A stretch of 64,000 bases of DNA from Hydractinia symbiolongicarpus (taxonomy: Eukaryota; Cnidaria; Hydrozoa; Anthoathecata; Hydractiniidae). Where the stretch lies: NCBI RefSeq assembly GCF_029227915.1, contig NC_079883.1, positions 18,230,001 to 18,294,000 of the forward strand, in the 5' to 3' direction. A model generated the notes under the pieces. It was given only the letters and a program-made list of their open reading frames with translations. It was not told where the DNA came from and did not search any database. Positions 1 to 10,315 of this stretch are shown in pieces (position 1 is the first letter of the stretch; every line of letters begins with the position of its first letter). A program made the translations under genes and the position numbers.

Positions 1-56
1 GGAACGTCGTAGTCCATTGAGAGTGGAAGGATTAGACGAATAGTAACCTGCGCAGG

Positions 57-81
57 CACGTGGAACCACGTGATATACGTG
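57..81 (+). other. ACGT/G-box cluster of the monomer (representative)
   Basis: CACGTG at 57-62, CACGTG at 67-72 and TACGTG at 76-81 place three ACGT cores 10 and 9 bp apart, close to one helical turn. With ACGT at 4-7 and 136-139 the monomer has five ACGT tetramers, against about 0.7 expected by chance. CACGTG is the G-box/E-box recognised by bHLH and some bZIP proteins in eukaryotes. Binding here is only a hypothesis. The cluster recurs in most monomers, intact or with one box decayed. Confidence 0.6.
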
Positions 82-84
82 TAA

Positions 85-109
85 GGCCTTTATTAGGGTA
101 CAAAAGGCC
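85..109 (+). other. Perfect 7-bp inverted repeat in the monomer (representative)
   Basis: GGCCTTT at 85-91 and AAAGGCC at 103-109 are exact reverse complements separated by 11 bases, so each monomer can form a short hairpin or cruciform. Monomers with CTGCAAAAGGCC keep the perfect stem; those with GCAAGAGGCC or ACAAGAGGCT carry one or two mismatches. The element recurs once per 182 bp. Dyad symmetry of this kind has been discussed as a feature of centromeric satellites; function here is not shown. Confidence 0.65.
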
Positions 110-131
110 ATATTACAGCCTTTAGGGGCCT
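105..131 (+). other. Second inverted repeat sharing an arm with the first
   Basis: AGGCC at 105-109 pairs with GGCCT at 127-131 across 17 bases. Its left arm is the right arm of the 85-109 stem, so the two hairpins are mutually exclusive. Monomers whose right arm reads GGGGCCTG keep this stem; those with GACGCATG or GGGACTTG lose it. Short stem, so structural significance is uncertain. Confidence 0.4.
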
Positions 132-2299
132 GTACACGTGTTTGACTGTGTTGTAAAGCCGTGGCGCTATGAAAAACAACTTGGGACTTCGTAGTCCTTT
201 GAGAATGGAAGGATAAGACCAATGATAACCTGCGCAGGCATGTGCAACCACATGATATACGTGTAAGGCCCTTATTAGTGTACAAGAGGCTATATTACAG
301 CCCTTAGGGACTTGTACGTGGGGCTGACGCTGTTATAAAGCCATGGCGCAATGAAAAACTACTTGGGACGTCGTAGTTCATTGAGAGTGGAAGGAGAAGA
401 CTAATGGTAACCTGCGCAGGCACGTGCAACCACGTGATATACGTGTAAGGCCTTTATTAGGGTACAAAAGGCCATATTACAGCCTTTAGGGGCCTGTACA
501 CGTGTTTGACTGTGTTGTAAAGCCGTGGCGCTATGAAAAACAACTTGGGACTTCGTAGTCCTTTGAGAATGGAAGGATAAGACCAATGATAACCTGCGCA
601 GGCATGTGCAACCACATGATATACGTGTAAGGCCCTTATTAGTGTACAAGAGGCTATATTACAGCCCTTAGGGACTTGTACGTGTGGCTGACGCTGTTAT
701 AAAGCCATGGCGCAATTGCAAACAACTTGGGACGTCGTAGTCCATTGAGATTACATGGACTAGTCCGATCGTAACTTGGGCAGGCACGTGGAACTACGTG
801 ATTTATGTGTGCGGCCTCTATTATGCAGCAAAAGGCCATACTATAGCCTTTAGAGGCCTGTGCACGTGGCTAACTGTGTTATAAAGCCATGGCGCAATGG
901 AAAACCACTTGGGACGTCGTAGTGCTTGGAGAGTGGAAGGATTACACCAATGCTAACCTGTGCAGGCACGTGCTACCACTTGATATACGTGTAAGGTCTT
1001 TATTAGGCCGCAAGAGGCCATATTACAGTCGTTAGACGCATGTACTCGTAGTTAACGGTGTTATAACGCCATGGCGCAACGGAAAACGACTTGGGACGTC
1101 GTAGTCCTTTGAGAGGGGAAGGATTAGACCAATGGTAACCTGCGCAGGAACGTGCAACCACGTGATATACGTGTAAGGCCTTTATTAGGGTACAAGAGGC
1201 TATATTACAGCCGTTTGGGGCCTGTGCGCGTGGCTGACGCTGTTATAAAGCTATGGCGCAATGGAAAACAACTTGGGACGTCGTAGTCCATTGAGAGTGG
1301 AAGGATAAGACCAATGGTAACCTGCGCAGGTACGTGGAACAACGTGATTCATGTATGCGGACTTTATTAGGCTGCAAAAGGTCATATTACAGTCGTTAGA
1401 CGCATGTACCCGTAGTTAACGGTGTTATTACGCCATGGCGCAATGGAAAACAACTTGGGACGTCGTAGTCCATTGAGAGTGGAAGGATAAGACCAATGGT
1501 AACTTGCGCAGGCACGTGCAACCACGTGATATACGTGTAAGGCCTTTATTAGGGTACAAGAGGCTATATTGCAGCCCTTAGGGGCCTGTACCTGTAATTG
1601 ACGGCGTTATAACGCCATGACACAATGGTAAACAACTTGGAACGTCGTAGTCCATTGAGAGTGGAAGGATTAGACGAATAGTAACCTGCGCAGGTACGTG
1701 GAACAACGCGAATTGGGTTTACGGCCTTTATTAGGCTGCAAAAGGTCATATTACAGCCTTTAGAGACCTGTACACGTGGTTGACGGTGTTATAAAGCTGT
1801 GGCGCAATTGCAAACAACTTGGGACGTCTTAGTCCATTGAGAGTGGAAAGATTAGTCCGATCGTAACTTGCGCAGGCACGTGGAACAACGTGATTTATGT
1901 GTACGGCCTCTATTAGGCAGCAAAAGGCCATACTATAGCCTTTAGAGGCATGTACACGTGGCTGACGCTGTTATAAAGCTATGGCGCAATGGAAAACAAC
2001 TTGGGACGTCGTAGTCCATTGAGAGTGGAAGGATAAGACCAATGGTAACCTGCGCAGGCACGTGGAACAACGTGATTCATGTATGCGGACTTTATTAGAC
2101 CGCAAAAGGCCATATTACAGCCTTTAGGGGCCTGTACACGTGTTTGACGGTGTTATAAAGCTGTGGCGCAATTGCAAACAACTTGGGACGTCTTAGTCCA
2201 TTGAGAGTGGAAAGATTAGTCCGATCGTAACTTGCGCAGGCACGTGGAACAACGTCATATACGTGTAAGGCCTTTATTAGTGTACAAGAGGCTATATTA

Positions 2300-2330
2300 C
2301 AGCCCTTAGGGCTTGTACATGTGGCTGACG
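2300..2330 (+). other. 1-bp deletion variant, lineage marker (representative)
   Basis: CCCTTAGGGCTTGTAC here replaces CCCTTAGGGACTTGTAC, giving a 181-bp monomer. The same deletion is at about 6314, 24148, 31068, 39803, 42896, 46899, 51994, 56907 and 63514, each in the same monomer type. Copies in alpha read CTTGTACATG, those in gamma CTTGTACGTG, so one ancestral deletion has spread through two HOR families. Confidence 0.8.
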
Positions 2331-2399
2331 CTGTTATTAAGCAATGGCGCAATGGAAAACTACTTGGGACTTCGTAGTCCATTGAGAGTGGAAGGATAA

Positions 2400-2763
2400 G
2401 ACCAATGCTAACCTTCGCAGGCACGTGCAACCACGTGATATACGTGTAAGGCCTTTATTAGGCTGCAAGAGGCCATATTACAGTCGTTAGACGCATGTAC
2501 TTGTAGTTAACGGTGTTATAACGCCATGGCGCAATGGAAAACGACTTGTGACGTCGTAGTCCATTGAGAGTGGAAGGATAAGACCAATGCTAACCTGCGC
2601 AGGCACGTGCAACCACGTGATATACGTGTAAGGCCTTTATTAGGCTGCAAGAGGCCATATTACAGTCGTTAGACGCATGTACTTGTAGTTAACGGTGTTA
2701 TAACGCCATGGCGCAATGGAAAACGACTTGTGACGTCGTAGTCCATTGAGAGTGGAAGGATTA
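2400..2763 (+). repeat. One-monomer tandem duplication inside the alpha unit
   Basis: Two consecutive 182-bp copies with AAGACCAATGCTAACC, CTGCAAGAGGCC and GTACTTGTAGTTAACGG are almost identical; the first has CCTTCGCAGG at about 2410 where the second has CCTGCGCAGG. The pair is kept at 24.2-24.5, 39.9-40.2 and 43.0-43.3 kb, so the duplication predates the spread of the alpha unit. Confidence 0.75.
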
Positions 2764-3289
2764 GACAAATGGTAACCTGCGCAGTCACGTGAAACAACGT
2801 GATTTATGTTTACGGACTTTATTAGGCCGCAAAAGGCCATATTACAGCCTTTAGGGGCCTGTACACGTGGTTGACGGTCTTATAACGCCGTGGCGCTATG
2901 GAAAACAACTTGGGACGTCGTAGTCCATTGAGAGTGGAAGGATAAGACCAATGCTAACCTGCGCAGGCACGTGCAACCACGTGATATGCGTGTAAGGCAT
3001 TTATTAGGCTGCAAGAGGTCATATTACAGTCGTTAGACGCATGTACTTGTAATCAACGGTGTTATAAAGCCATGGCGCAATGGAAAACGACTTGTGACGT
3101 CGTAGTCCATTGAGAGTGAAAGGATAAGACCAATGGTAACCTGCGCAGGCACGTGGAACCACGTGATATACGTGTAAGGCCTTTATTAGGGTACAAAAGG
3201 CCATATTACAGCCTTTAGGGGCCTGTACACGTGTTTGACGGTGTTGTAAAGCCGTAGCGCTATGGAAAACAACTTGGGACTTCGTAGTC

Positions 3290-4017
3290 CTTTGGGAGTG
3301 GAAGGATAAGACCAATGATAACCTGCGCAGGCATGTGCAACCACGTGATATACGTGTAAGGCCCTTATTAGTGTACAAGAGGCTATATTACAGCCCTTAG
3401 GGACTTATACGTCTGGCTGACGCTGTTATAAAGCCATGGCGCAATGAAAAACTACTTGGGACGTCGTAGTTCATTGAGAGTGGAAGGAGAAGACTAATGG
3501 TAACCTGCGCAGGCACGTGCAACCACGTGATATATGTGTAAGGCCTTTATTAGGCTGCAAAAGGCCATATTACAGTCGTTAGACGCATGTACCCGTAGTT
3601 AACGGTGTTATAACGCCATGGCGCAATGGAAAACAACTTGGGACGTCGTAGTCCTTTGAGAGTGGAAGGATAAGACCAATGATAACCTGCGCAGGCATGT
3701 GCAACCACGTGATATACGTGTAAGGCCCTTATTAGTGTACAAGAGGCTATATTACAGCCCTTAGGGACTTGTACGTGTGGCTGACGCTGTTATAAAGCCA
3801 TGGCGCAATGAAAAACTACTTGGGACGTCGTAGTTCATTGAGAGTGGAAGGAGAAGACTAATGGTAACCTGCGCAGGCACGTGCAACCACGTGATATATG
3901 TGTAAGGCCTTTATTAGGCTGCAAAAGGCCATATTACAGTCGTTAGACGCATGTACCCGTAGTTAACGGTGTTATAACGCAATGGCGCAATGGAAAAAAA
4001 CTTGGAACGTCGTAGTC
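3290..4017 (+). repeat. Two-monomer tandem duplication (offset 364 bp)
   Basis: 3290-3653 and 3654-4017 repeat the same pair of monomers: AAGACCAATGATAACC with GGCATGTGCAACC, followed by GGAGAAGACTAATGG. The first copy has the private ACTTATACGTCTGG at about 3405, the second ACTTGTACGTGTGG. The duplication explains why alpha units are two monomers longer here than beta units, which have the pair once (compare 13383-13740). Confidence 0.7.
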
Positions 4018-5570
4018 CATTGAGAGTGGAAGGATTAGACGAATAGTAACCTGCGCAGGCACGTGGAACCACGTGATATACGTGTAAGGCCTTTATTAGG
4101 GTACAAAAGGCCATATTACAGCCTTTAGGGGCCTGTACACGTGTTTGACTGTGTTGTAAAGCCGTGGCGCTATGAAAAACAACTTGGGACTTCGTAGTCC
4201 TTTGAGAATGGAAGGATAAGACCAATGATAACCTGCGCAGGCATGTGCAACCACATGATATACGTGTAAGGCCCTTATTAGTGTACAAGAGGCTATATTC
4301 CAGCCCTTAGGGACTTGTACGTGGGGCTGACGCTGTTATAAAGCCATGGCGCAATGAAAAACTACTTGGGACGTCGTAGTTCATTGAGAGTGGAAGGAGA
4401 AGACTAATGGTAACCTGCGCAGGCACGTGCAACCACGTGATATACGTGTAAGGCCTTTATTAGGGTACAAAAGGTCATATTACAGCCTTTAGGGGCCTGT
4501 ACACGTGTTTGACTGTGTTGTAAAGCCGTGGCGCTATGAAAAACAACTTGGGACTTCGTAGTCCTTTGAGAATGGAAGGATAAGACCAATGATAACCTGC
4601 GCAGGCATGTGCAACCACATGATATACGTGTAAGGCCCTTATTAGTGTACAAGAGGCTATATTACAGCCCTTAGGGACTTGTACGTGTGGCTGACGCTGT
4701 TATAAAGCCATGGCGCAATTGCAAACAACTTGGGACGTCGTAGTCCATTGAGATTACATGGACTAGTCCGATCGTAACTTGGGCAGGCACGTGGAACTAC
4801 GTGATTTATGTGTGCGGCCTCTATTATGCAGCAAAAGGCCATACTATAGCCTTTAGAGGCCTGTGCACGTGGCTAACTGTGTTATAAAGCCATGGCGCAA
4901 TGGAAAACCACTTGGGACGTCGTAGTGCTTGGAGAGTGGAAGGATTACACCAATGCTAACCTGTGCAGGCACGTGCTACCACTTGATATACGTGTAAGGT
5001 CTTTATTAGGCCGCAAGAGGCCATATTACAGTCGTTAGACGCATGTACTCGTAGTTAACGGTGTTATAACGCCATGGCGCAACGGAAAACGACTTGGGAC
5101 GTCGTAGTCCTTTGAGAGGGGAAGGATTAGACCAATGGTAACCTGCGCAGGAACGTGCAACCACGTGATATACGTGTAAGGCCTTTATTAGGGTACAAGA
5201 GGCTATATTACAGCCGTTTGGGGCCTGTGCGCGTGGCTGACGCTGTTATAAAGCTATGGCGCAATGGAAAACAACTTGGGACGTCGTAGTCCATTGAGAG
5301 TGGAAGGATAAGACCAATGGTAACCTGCGCAGGTACGTGGAACAACGTGATTCATGTATGCGGACTTTATTAGGCTGCAAAAGGTCATATTACAGTCGTT
5401 AGACGCATGTACCCGTAGTTAACGGTGTTATTACGCCATGGCGCAATGGAAAACAACTTGGGACGTCGTAGTCCATTGAGAGTGGAAGGATAAGACCAAT
5501 GGTAACTTGCGCAGGCACGTGCAACCACGTGATATACGTGTAAGGCCTTTATTAGGGTACAAGAGGCTAT

Positions 5571-6582
5571 ATTGCAGCCCTTAGGGGCCTGTACCTGTAA
5601 TTGACGGCGTTATAACGCCATGACACAATGGTAAACAACTTGGAACGTCGTAGTCCATTGAGAGTGGAAGGATTAGACGAATAGTAACCTGCGCAGGTAC
5701 GTGGAACAACGCGAATTGGGTGTACGGCCTTTATTAGGCTGCAAAAGGTCATATTACAGCCTTTAGAGACCTGTACACGTGGTTGACGGTGTTATAAAGC
5801 TGTGGCGCAATTGCAAACAACTTGGGACGTCTTAGTCCATTGAGAGTGGAAAGATTAGTCCGATCGTAACTTGCGCAGGCACGTGGAACAACGTGATTTA
5901 TGTGTACGGCCTCTATTAGGCAGCAAAAGGCCATACTATAGCCTTTAGAGGCATGTACACGTGGCTGACGCTGTTATAAAGCTATGGCGCAATGGAAAAC
6001 AACTTGGGACGTCGTAGTCCATTGAGAGTGGAAGGATAAGACCAATGGTAACCTGCGCAGGCACGTGGAACAACGTGATTCATGTATGCGGACTTTATTA
6101 GACCGCAAAAGGCCATATTACAGCCTTTAGGGGCCTGTACACGTGTTTGACGGTGTTATAAAGCTGTGGCGCAATTGCAAACAACTTGGGACGTCTTAGT
6201 CCATTGAGAGTGGAAAGATTAGTCCGATCGTAACTTGCGCAGGCACGTGGAACAACGTCATATACGTGTAAGGCCTTTATTAGTGTACAAGAGGCTATAT
6301 TACAGCCCTTAGGGCTTGTACATGTGGCTGACGCTGTTATTAAGCAATGGCGCAATGGAAAACTACTTGGGACTTCGTAGTCCATTGAGAGTGGAAGGAT
6401 TAGACAAATGGTAACCTGCGCAGTCACGTGAAACAACGTGATTTATGTTTACGGACTTTATTAGGCCGCAAAAGGCCATATTACAGCCTTTAGGGGCCTG
6501 TACACGTGGTTGACGGTCTTATAACGCCGTGGCGCTATGGAAAACAACTTGGGACGTCGTAGTCCATTGAGAGTGGAAGGAT
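5571..6582 (+). repeat. Alpha HOR fragment, truncated
   Basis: Matches 1568 onward at offset 4003 until about 6396, where two monomers are missing relative to the first unit (2762 corresponds to 6401). It also matches 42153-47167 at offset 40585 as part of a longer homology, so the shortened arrangement is shared with 46156-47167 and is not private. Confidence 0.8.
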
Positions 6583-6764
6583 TAGACAAATGGTAACCTG
6601 CGCAGTCACGTGAAACAACGTGATTTATGTTTACGGACTTTATTAGGCCGCAAAAGGCCATATTACAGCCTTTAGGGGCCTGTGCGCGTGGCTGACGCTG
6701 TTATAAAGCCATGGCGCAATTACAAACAACTTGGGACGTCGTAGTCCATTGAGATTACATGGAC
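6401..6764 (+). repeat. One-monomer tandem duplication with GTCACGTGAAAC marker
   Basis: TTAGACAAATGG plus CAGTCACGTGAAAC occurs at about 6400 and again 182 bp later at about 6582. The second copy switches at about 6670 into the GCGCGTGGCTGACG type of the delta connector. The related block at 47.0-47.2 kb has the first copy but not the second, so this duplication is specific to this location in the window. Confidence 0.65.
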
Positions 6765-7567
6765 TAGTCCGATCGTAACTTGGGCAGGCACGTGGAACTA
6801 CGTGATTTATGTGTGCGGCCTCTATTATGCAGCAAAAGGCCATACTATAGCCTTTAGAGGCCTGTACACGTGGCTAACTGTGTTATAAAGCCATGGCGCA
6901 ATGGAAAACCACTTGGGACGTCGTAGTGCTTGGAGAGTGGAAGGATTACACCAATGCTAACCTGTGCAGGCACGTGCAACCACTTGATATACGTGTAAGG
7001 TCTTTATTAGGCCGCAAGAGGCCATATTACAGTCGTTAGACGCATGTACTCGTAGTTAACGGTGTTATAACGCCATGGCGCAAGGGAAAACGACTTGGGA
7101 CGTCGTAGTCCTTTGAGAGGGGAAGGATTGGACCAATGGTAACCTGCGCAGGAACGTGCAACCACGTGATATACGTGTAAGGCCTTTATTAGGGTACAAG
7201 AGGCTATATTACAGCCGTTTGGGGCCTGTGCGCGTGGCTGACGCTGTTATAAAGCTATGGCGCAATGGAAAACAACTTGGGACGTCGTAGTCCATTGAGA
7301 GTGGAAGGATAAGACCAATGGTAACCTGCGCAGGCACGTGGAACAACGTGATTCATGTATGCGGACTTTATTAGGCCGCAAAAGGCCATATTACAGCCTT
7401 TAGGGGCCTGTACACGTGTTTGACGGTGGTGTAAGGCCGTGGCGCTATGGAAAACAACTTGGGACTTCGTAGTCCTTTGAGAGTGGAAGGATAAGACCAA
7501 TGATAACCTGCGCAGGCATGTGCAACCACGTGATATACGTGTAAGGCCCTTATTAGTGTACAAGAGG
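6643..7567 (+). repeat. Delta connector module (5 monomers)
   Basis: Ordered markers GATTACATGG (about 6752), GTGCTTGGAGAG (about 6926), GTACTCGTAG (about 7046), GAGAGGGGAAGG (about 7113), CCGTTTGGGGCC (about 7216) and GTGTAAGGCCGTGG (about 7429). The same order occurs at 25205-26130, 33945-34870 and 47774-48699. The first monomers resemble those of the alpha backbone at about 654-1260, so delta is a derivative of that backbone that ends differently. Confidence 0.78.
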
Positions 7568-7753
7568 CTATATTACAGCCCTTAGGGGCTTGTACGTGTG
7601 AATGACGCTGTTATAAAGCCATGACACAATGGTAAACAATTTGGAACGTCGTAGTCCATTGAGAGTGGAAGGATTAGACGAATAGTAACCTGCGCAGGTA
7701 CGTGGAACAACGCGAATTGGGTGTACGGCCTTTATTAGGCTGCAAAAGGTCAT
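7568..7753 (+). repeat. Hybrid monomer marking a 2-monomer deletion
   Basis: The left part (GTGAATGACG, then CAATTTGGAACG near 7637) matches the monomer at 16122; the right part (GCAGGTACGTGGAAC near 7694) matches the monomer at 16486. At 15809-16671 these two types are separated, the interval being two monomers (364 bp) longer. An exchange between about 7645 and 7694 joined them here. Confidence 0.72.
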
Positions 7754-8340
7754 ATTACAGCCTTTAGAGACCTGTACACGTGGTTGACGGTGTTATAAAG
7801 CTGTGGCGCAATTGCAAACAACTTGGGACGTCTTAGTCCATTGAGAGTGGAAAGATTAGTCCGATCGTAACTTGCGCAGGCACGTGGAACAACGTGATTT
7901 ATGTGTACGGCCTCTATTAGGCAGCAAAAGGCCATACTATAGCCTTTAGAGGCATGTACACGTGGCTGACTGTGTTATAAAGCCATGGCGCAATGGAAAA
8001 CAACTTGGGACTTCGTAGTCCTTTGAGAGTGGAAGGATAAGACCAATGATAACCTGCGCAGGCACGTGCAACCACGTGATATACGTGTAAGGCCTTTATT
8101 AGGCTGCAAGAGGCCATATTACACCCGTTAGACGCATGTACTTGTAGTTAACGGTGTTATAACGCCATGGCGCAATGGAAAACGACTTGTGACGTCGTAG
8201 TCCATTGAGAGTGGAAGGATTAGACCAATGGTAACCTGCGCAGGCACGTGGAACAACGTGATTTATGTATACGGACTTTATTAGGCCGCAAAAGGCCATA
8301 TTACAGCCTTTAGGGGCCTGTACACGTGTTTGACGGTGTT

Positions 8341-8352
8341 GTGAATTCGTGG
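8341..8352 (+). other. EcoRI-site monomer (representative)
   Basis: GTGAATTCGTGG contains GAATTC at 8343-8348, where most monomers read GTAAAGCCGTGG or GTGAAGCCGTGG. I also located it at 12347, 17261, 20354, 28179, 36009, 54569 and 61540, always in the same monomer type of beta or gamma units, never in alpha. It marks the beta cassette and its gamma derivative. Confidence 0.8.
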
Positions 8353-8495
8353 CGCTATGAAAAACAACTTGGGACTTCGTAGTCCTTTGAGAGTGGAAGG
8401 ATAAGACCAATGATGACCTGCGCAGGCACGTGCAACCACGTGATATACGTGTAAGGCCTTTATTAGGCTGCAAGAGGCCATATTACAGTCGTTAG

Positions 8496-8859
8496 ACGCA
8501 TGTACTTGTAGTTAACGGTGTTATAACGCCATGGCGCAATGGAAAACGACTTGTGACGTCGTAGTCCATTGAGAGTGGAAGGATTAGACCAAAGGTAACC
8601 TGAGCAGGCACGTGCAACCACGTGATATACGTGTAAGGCCTTTATTAGGCTGCAAGAGGCCATATTACAGTCGTTAGACGCATGTACTTGTAGTTAACGG
8701 TGTTATAACGCCATGGCGCAATGGAAAACGACTTGTGACGTCGTAGTCCATTGAGAGTGGAAGGATTAGACCAAAGGTAACCTGAGCAGGCACGTGCAAC
8801 CACGTGATATACGTGTAAGGCCTTTATTAGGCTGCAAGAGGCCATATTACAGTCGTTAG
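8496..8859 (+). repeat. Two identical consecutive monomers (1-monomer duplication)
   Basis: 8496-8677 and 8678-8859 read identically; the markers GACCAAAGGTAACC and CTGAGCAGG are unique to this type. The pair recurs at 9406-9769, 12500-12863, 17414-17777, 20507-20870 and 36162-36525. One substitution (GCAAAAGGCC for GCAAGAGGCC at about 36320) separates the last pair. Confidence 0.85.
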
Positions 8860-9405
8860 ACGCATGTACTTGTAGTTAACGGTGTTATAACGCCATGGCG
8901 CAATGGAAAACGACTTGTGACGTCGTAGTCCATTGAGAGTGGAAGGATTAGACCAATGGTAACCTGTGCAGGCACGTGGAACAACGTGATTTATGTATAC
9001 GCACTTTATTAGGCCGCAAAAGGCCATATTACAGCCTTTAGGGGCCTGTACACGTGTTTGACGGTGTTGTGAAGCCGTGGCGCTATGAAAAACAACTTGG
9101 GACTTCGTAGTCCTTTGAGAGTGGAAGGATAAGACCAATGATAACCTGCGCAGGCACGTGCAACCACGTGATATGCGTGTAAGGCCTTTATTAGGCTGCA
9201 AGAGGTCATATTACAGTCGTTAGACGCATGTACGTGTAGTTAACGGTGTTATAAAGCCATGGCGCAATGGAAAACGACTTGTGACGTCGTAGTCCATTGA
9301 GAGTTACAGGATAAGACCAATGGTAACCTGTGCAGGCACGTGGAACCACGTGATATACGTGTAAGGCCTTTATTAGGGTACAAAAGGCCATATTACAGCC
9401 TTTAG
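8496..9405 (+). repeat. 910-bp (5-monomer) tandem duplication, copy 1
   Basis: Every landmark recurs exactly 910 bp later, and I saw no difference between the copies by eye. Other beta units (12500-13205, 17414-18119, 20507-21212) have this block once. This copy runs from ACGCATG at 8496 to the junction inside the hybrid monomer at 9401-9406. Confidence 0.88.
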
Positions 9406-10315
9406 ACGCATGTACTTGTAGTTAACGGTGTTATAACGCCATGGCGCAATGGAAAACGACTTGTGACGTCGTAGTCCATTGAGAGTGGAAGGATTAGACC
9501 AAAGGTAACCTGAGCAGGCACGTGCAACCACGTGATATACGTGTAAGGCCTTTATTAGGCTGCAAGAGGCCATATTACAGTCGTTAGACGCATGTACTTG
9601 TAGTTAACGGTGTTATAACGCCATGGCGCAATGGAAAACGACTTGTGACGTCGTAGTCCATTGAGAGTGGAAGGATTAGACCAAAGGTAACCTGAGCAGG
9701 CACGTGCAACCACGTGATATACGTGTAAGGCCTTTATTAGGCTGCAAGAGGCCATATTACAGTCGTTAGACGCATGTACTTGTAGTTAACGGTGTTATAA
9801 CGCCATGGCGCAATGGAAAACGACTTGTGACGTCGTAGTCCATTGAGAGTGGAAGGATTAGACCAATGGTAACCTGTGCAGGCACGTGGAACAACGTGAT
9901 TTATGTATACGCACTTTATTAGGCCGCAAAAGGCCATATTACAGCCTTTAGGGGCCTGTACACGTGTTTGACGGTGTTGTGAAGCCGTGGCGCTATGAAA
10001 AACAACTTGGGACTTCGTAGTCCTTTGAGAGTGGAAGGATAAGACCAATGATAACCTGCGCAGGCACGTGCAACCACGTGATATGCGTGTAAGGCCTTTA
10101 TTAGGCTGCAAGAGGTCATATTACAGTCGTTAGACGCATGTACGTGTAGTTAACGGTGTTATAAAGCCATGGCGCAATGGAAAACGACTTGTGACGTCGT
10201 AGTCCATTGAGAGTTACAGGATAAGACCAATGGTAACCTGTGCAGGCACGTGGAACCACGTGATATACGTGTAAGGCCTTTATTAGGGTACAAAAGGCCA
10301 TATTACAGCCTTTAG
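9406..10315 (+). repeat. 910-bp (5-monomer) tandem duplication, copy 2
   Basis: Second copy of 8496-9405. At 9392-9412 a monomer of the CAGCCTTTAG type continues into ACGCATGTACTTG, a combination absent from single-copy beta units; there CAGCCTTTAG is followed by GGGCCTG, as at the far end of this copy (10311-10320). Breakpoint microhomology is TTAG. Confidence 0.88.

Larger units (their letters stand above)
1..182 (+). repeat. Reference monomer (phase used in this annotation)
   Basis: First complete 182-bp unit; the next units start at 183 and 365 with the same phase. It holds 85 G or C bases by hand count (47%). Fixed landmarks are an AACGTC element at 3-8, CACGTG at 57-62 and 67-72, TACGTG at 76-81, an inverted repeat at 85-109, a second inverted repeat at 105-131 and a further CACGTG at 135-140. 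The choice of start is arbitrary. 182 is not divisible by three, so any reading frame shifts at every copy, which argues against a coding repeat. Confidence 0.95.
1..1567 (+). repeat. Alpha HOR, right-hand part (monomers 1-8 and part of 9)
   Basis: This stretch matches 4004-5570 (offset 4003) with only isolated substitutions and also 37493-39059 (offset 37492). Within it, monomers 1-2 and 3-4 form a 2-monomer tandem repeat (offset 364). It continues into monomers with the markers GATTACATGGACTAG (about 749), GTGCTTGGAGAG (about 922) and GAGAGGGGAAGG (about 1110). This block is part of the backbone shared with beta units, where it recurs at about 13.9-15.4, 21.9-23.4 and 37.5-39.1 kb. Confidence 0.85.
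1568..5570 (+). repeat. Alpha HOR unit, 22 monomers (4,003 bp)
   Basis: Bounded by C monomers, recognised by ATTGCAGCCCTT and the downstream GACACAATGG. It is 22 x 182 minus 1 bp, the missing base lying at 2311/2312. The nearly identical unit is 42153-46155 (offset 40585). The unit includes two adjacent copies of one monomer (about 2400-2760), a monomer with CAGTCACGTGAAAC (about 2782) and a 2-monomer tandem repeat at 3290-4017. Relative to 1-2390, the copy at 4004-6393 shows three substitutions by eye (near 4291, 4485 and 5715). Confidence 0.88.

Noticed and set aside
93-98. Telomere-like TTAGGG in TATTAGGG
   Set aside because: Single copies at fixed monomer positions, never in tandem; expected by chance.
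1-182. tRNA- or 5S-derived origin with internal A and B boxes
   Set aside because: No recognisable GGTTCGANTCC-type B box and no cloverleaf could be drawn by hand.
189-205. CENP-B box-like TTCG in CTTCGTAGTCC
   Set aside because: Only TTCG agrees; the central A and the CGGG core are absent.
3590-3610. CENP-B box-like match in ACCCGTAGTTAACGG (reverse orientation)
   Set aside because: CCCG and CG fall at the right spacing, but the conserved T and the final AA of the CGAA are not matched, and other monomers read ACTTGTAG. Too weak to call.
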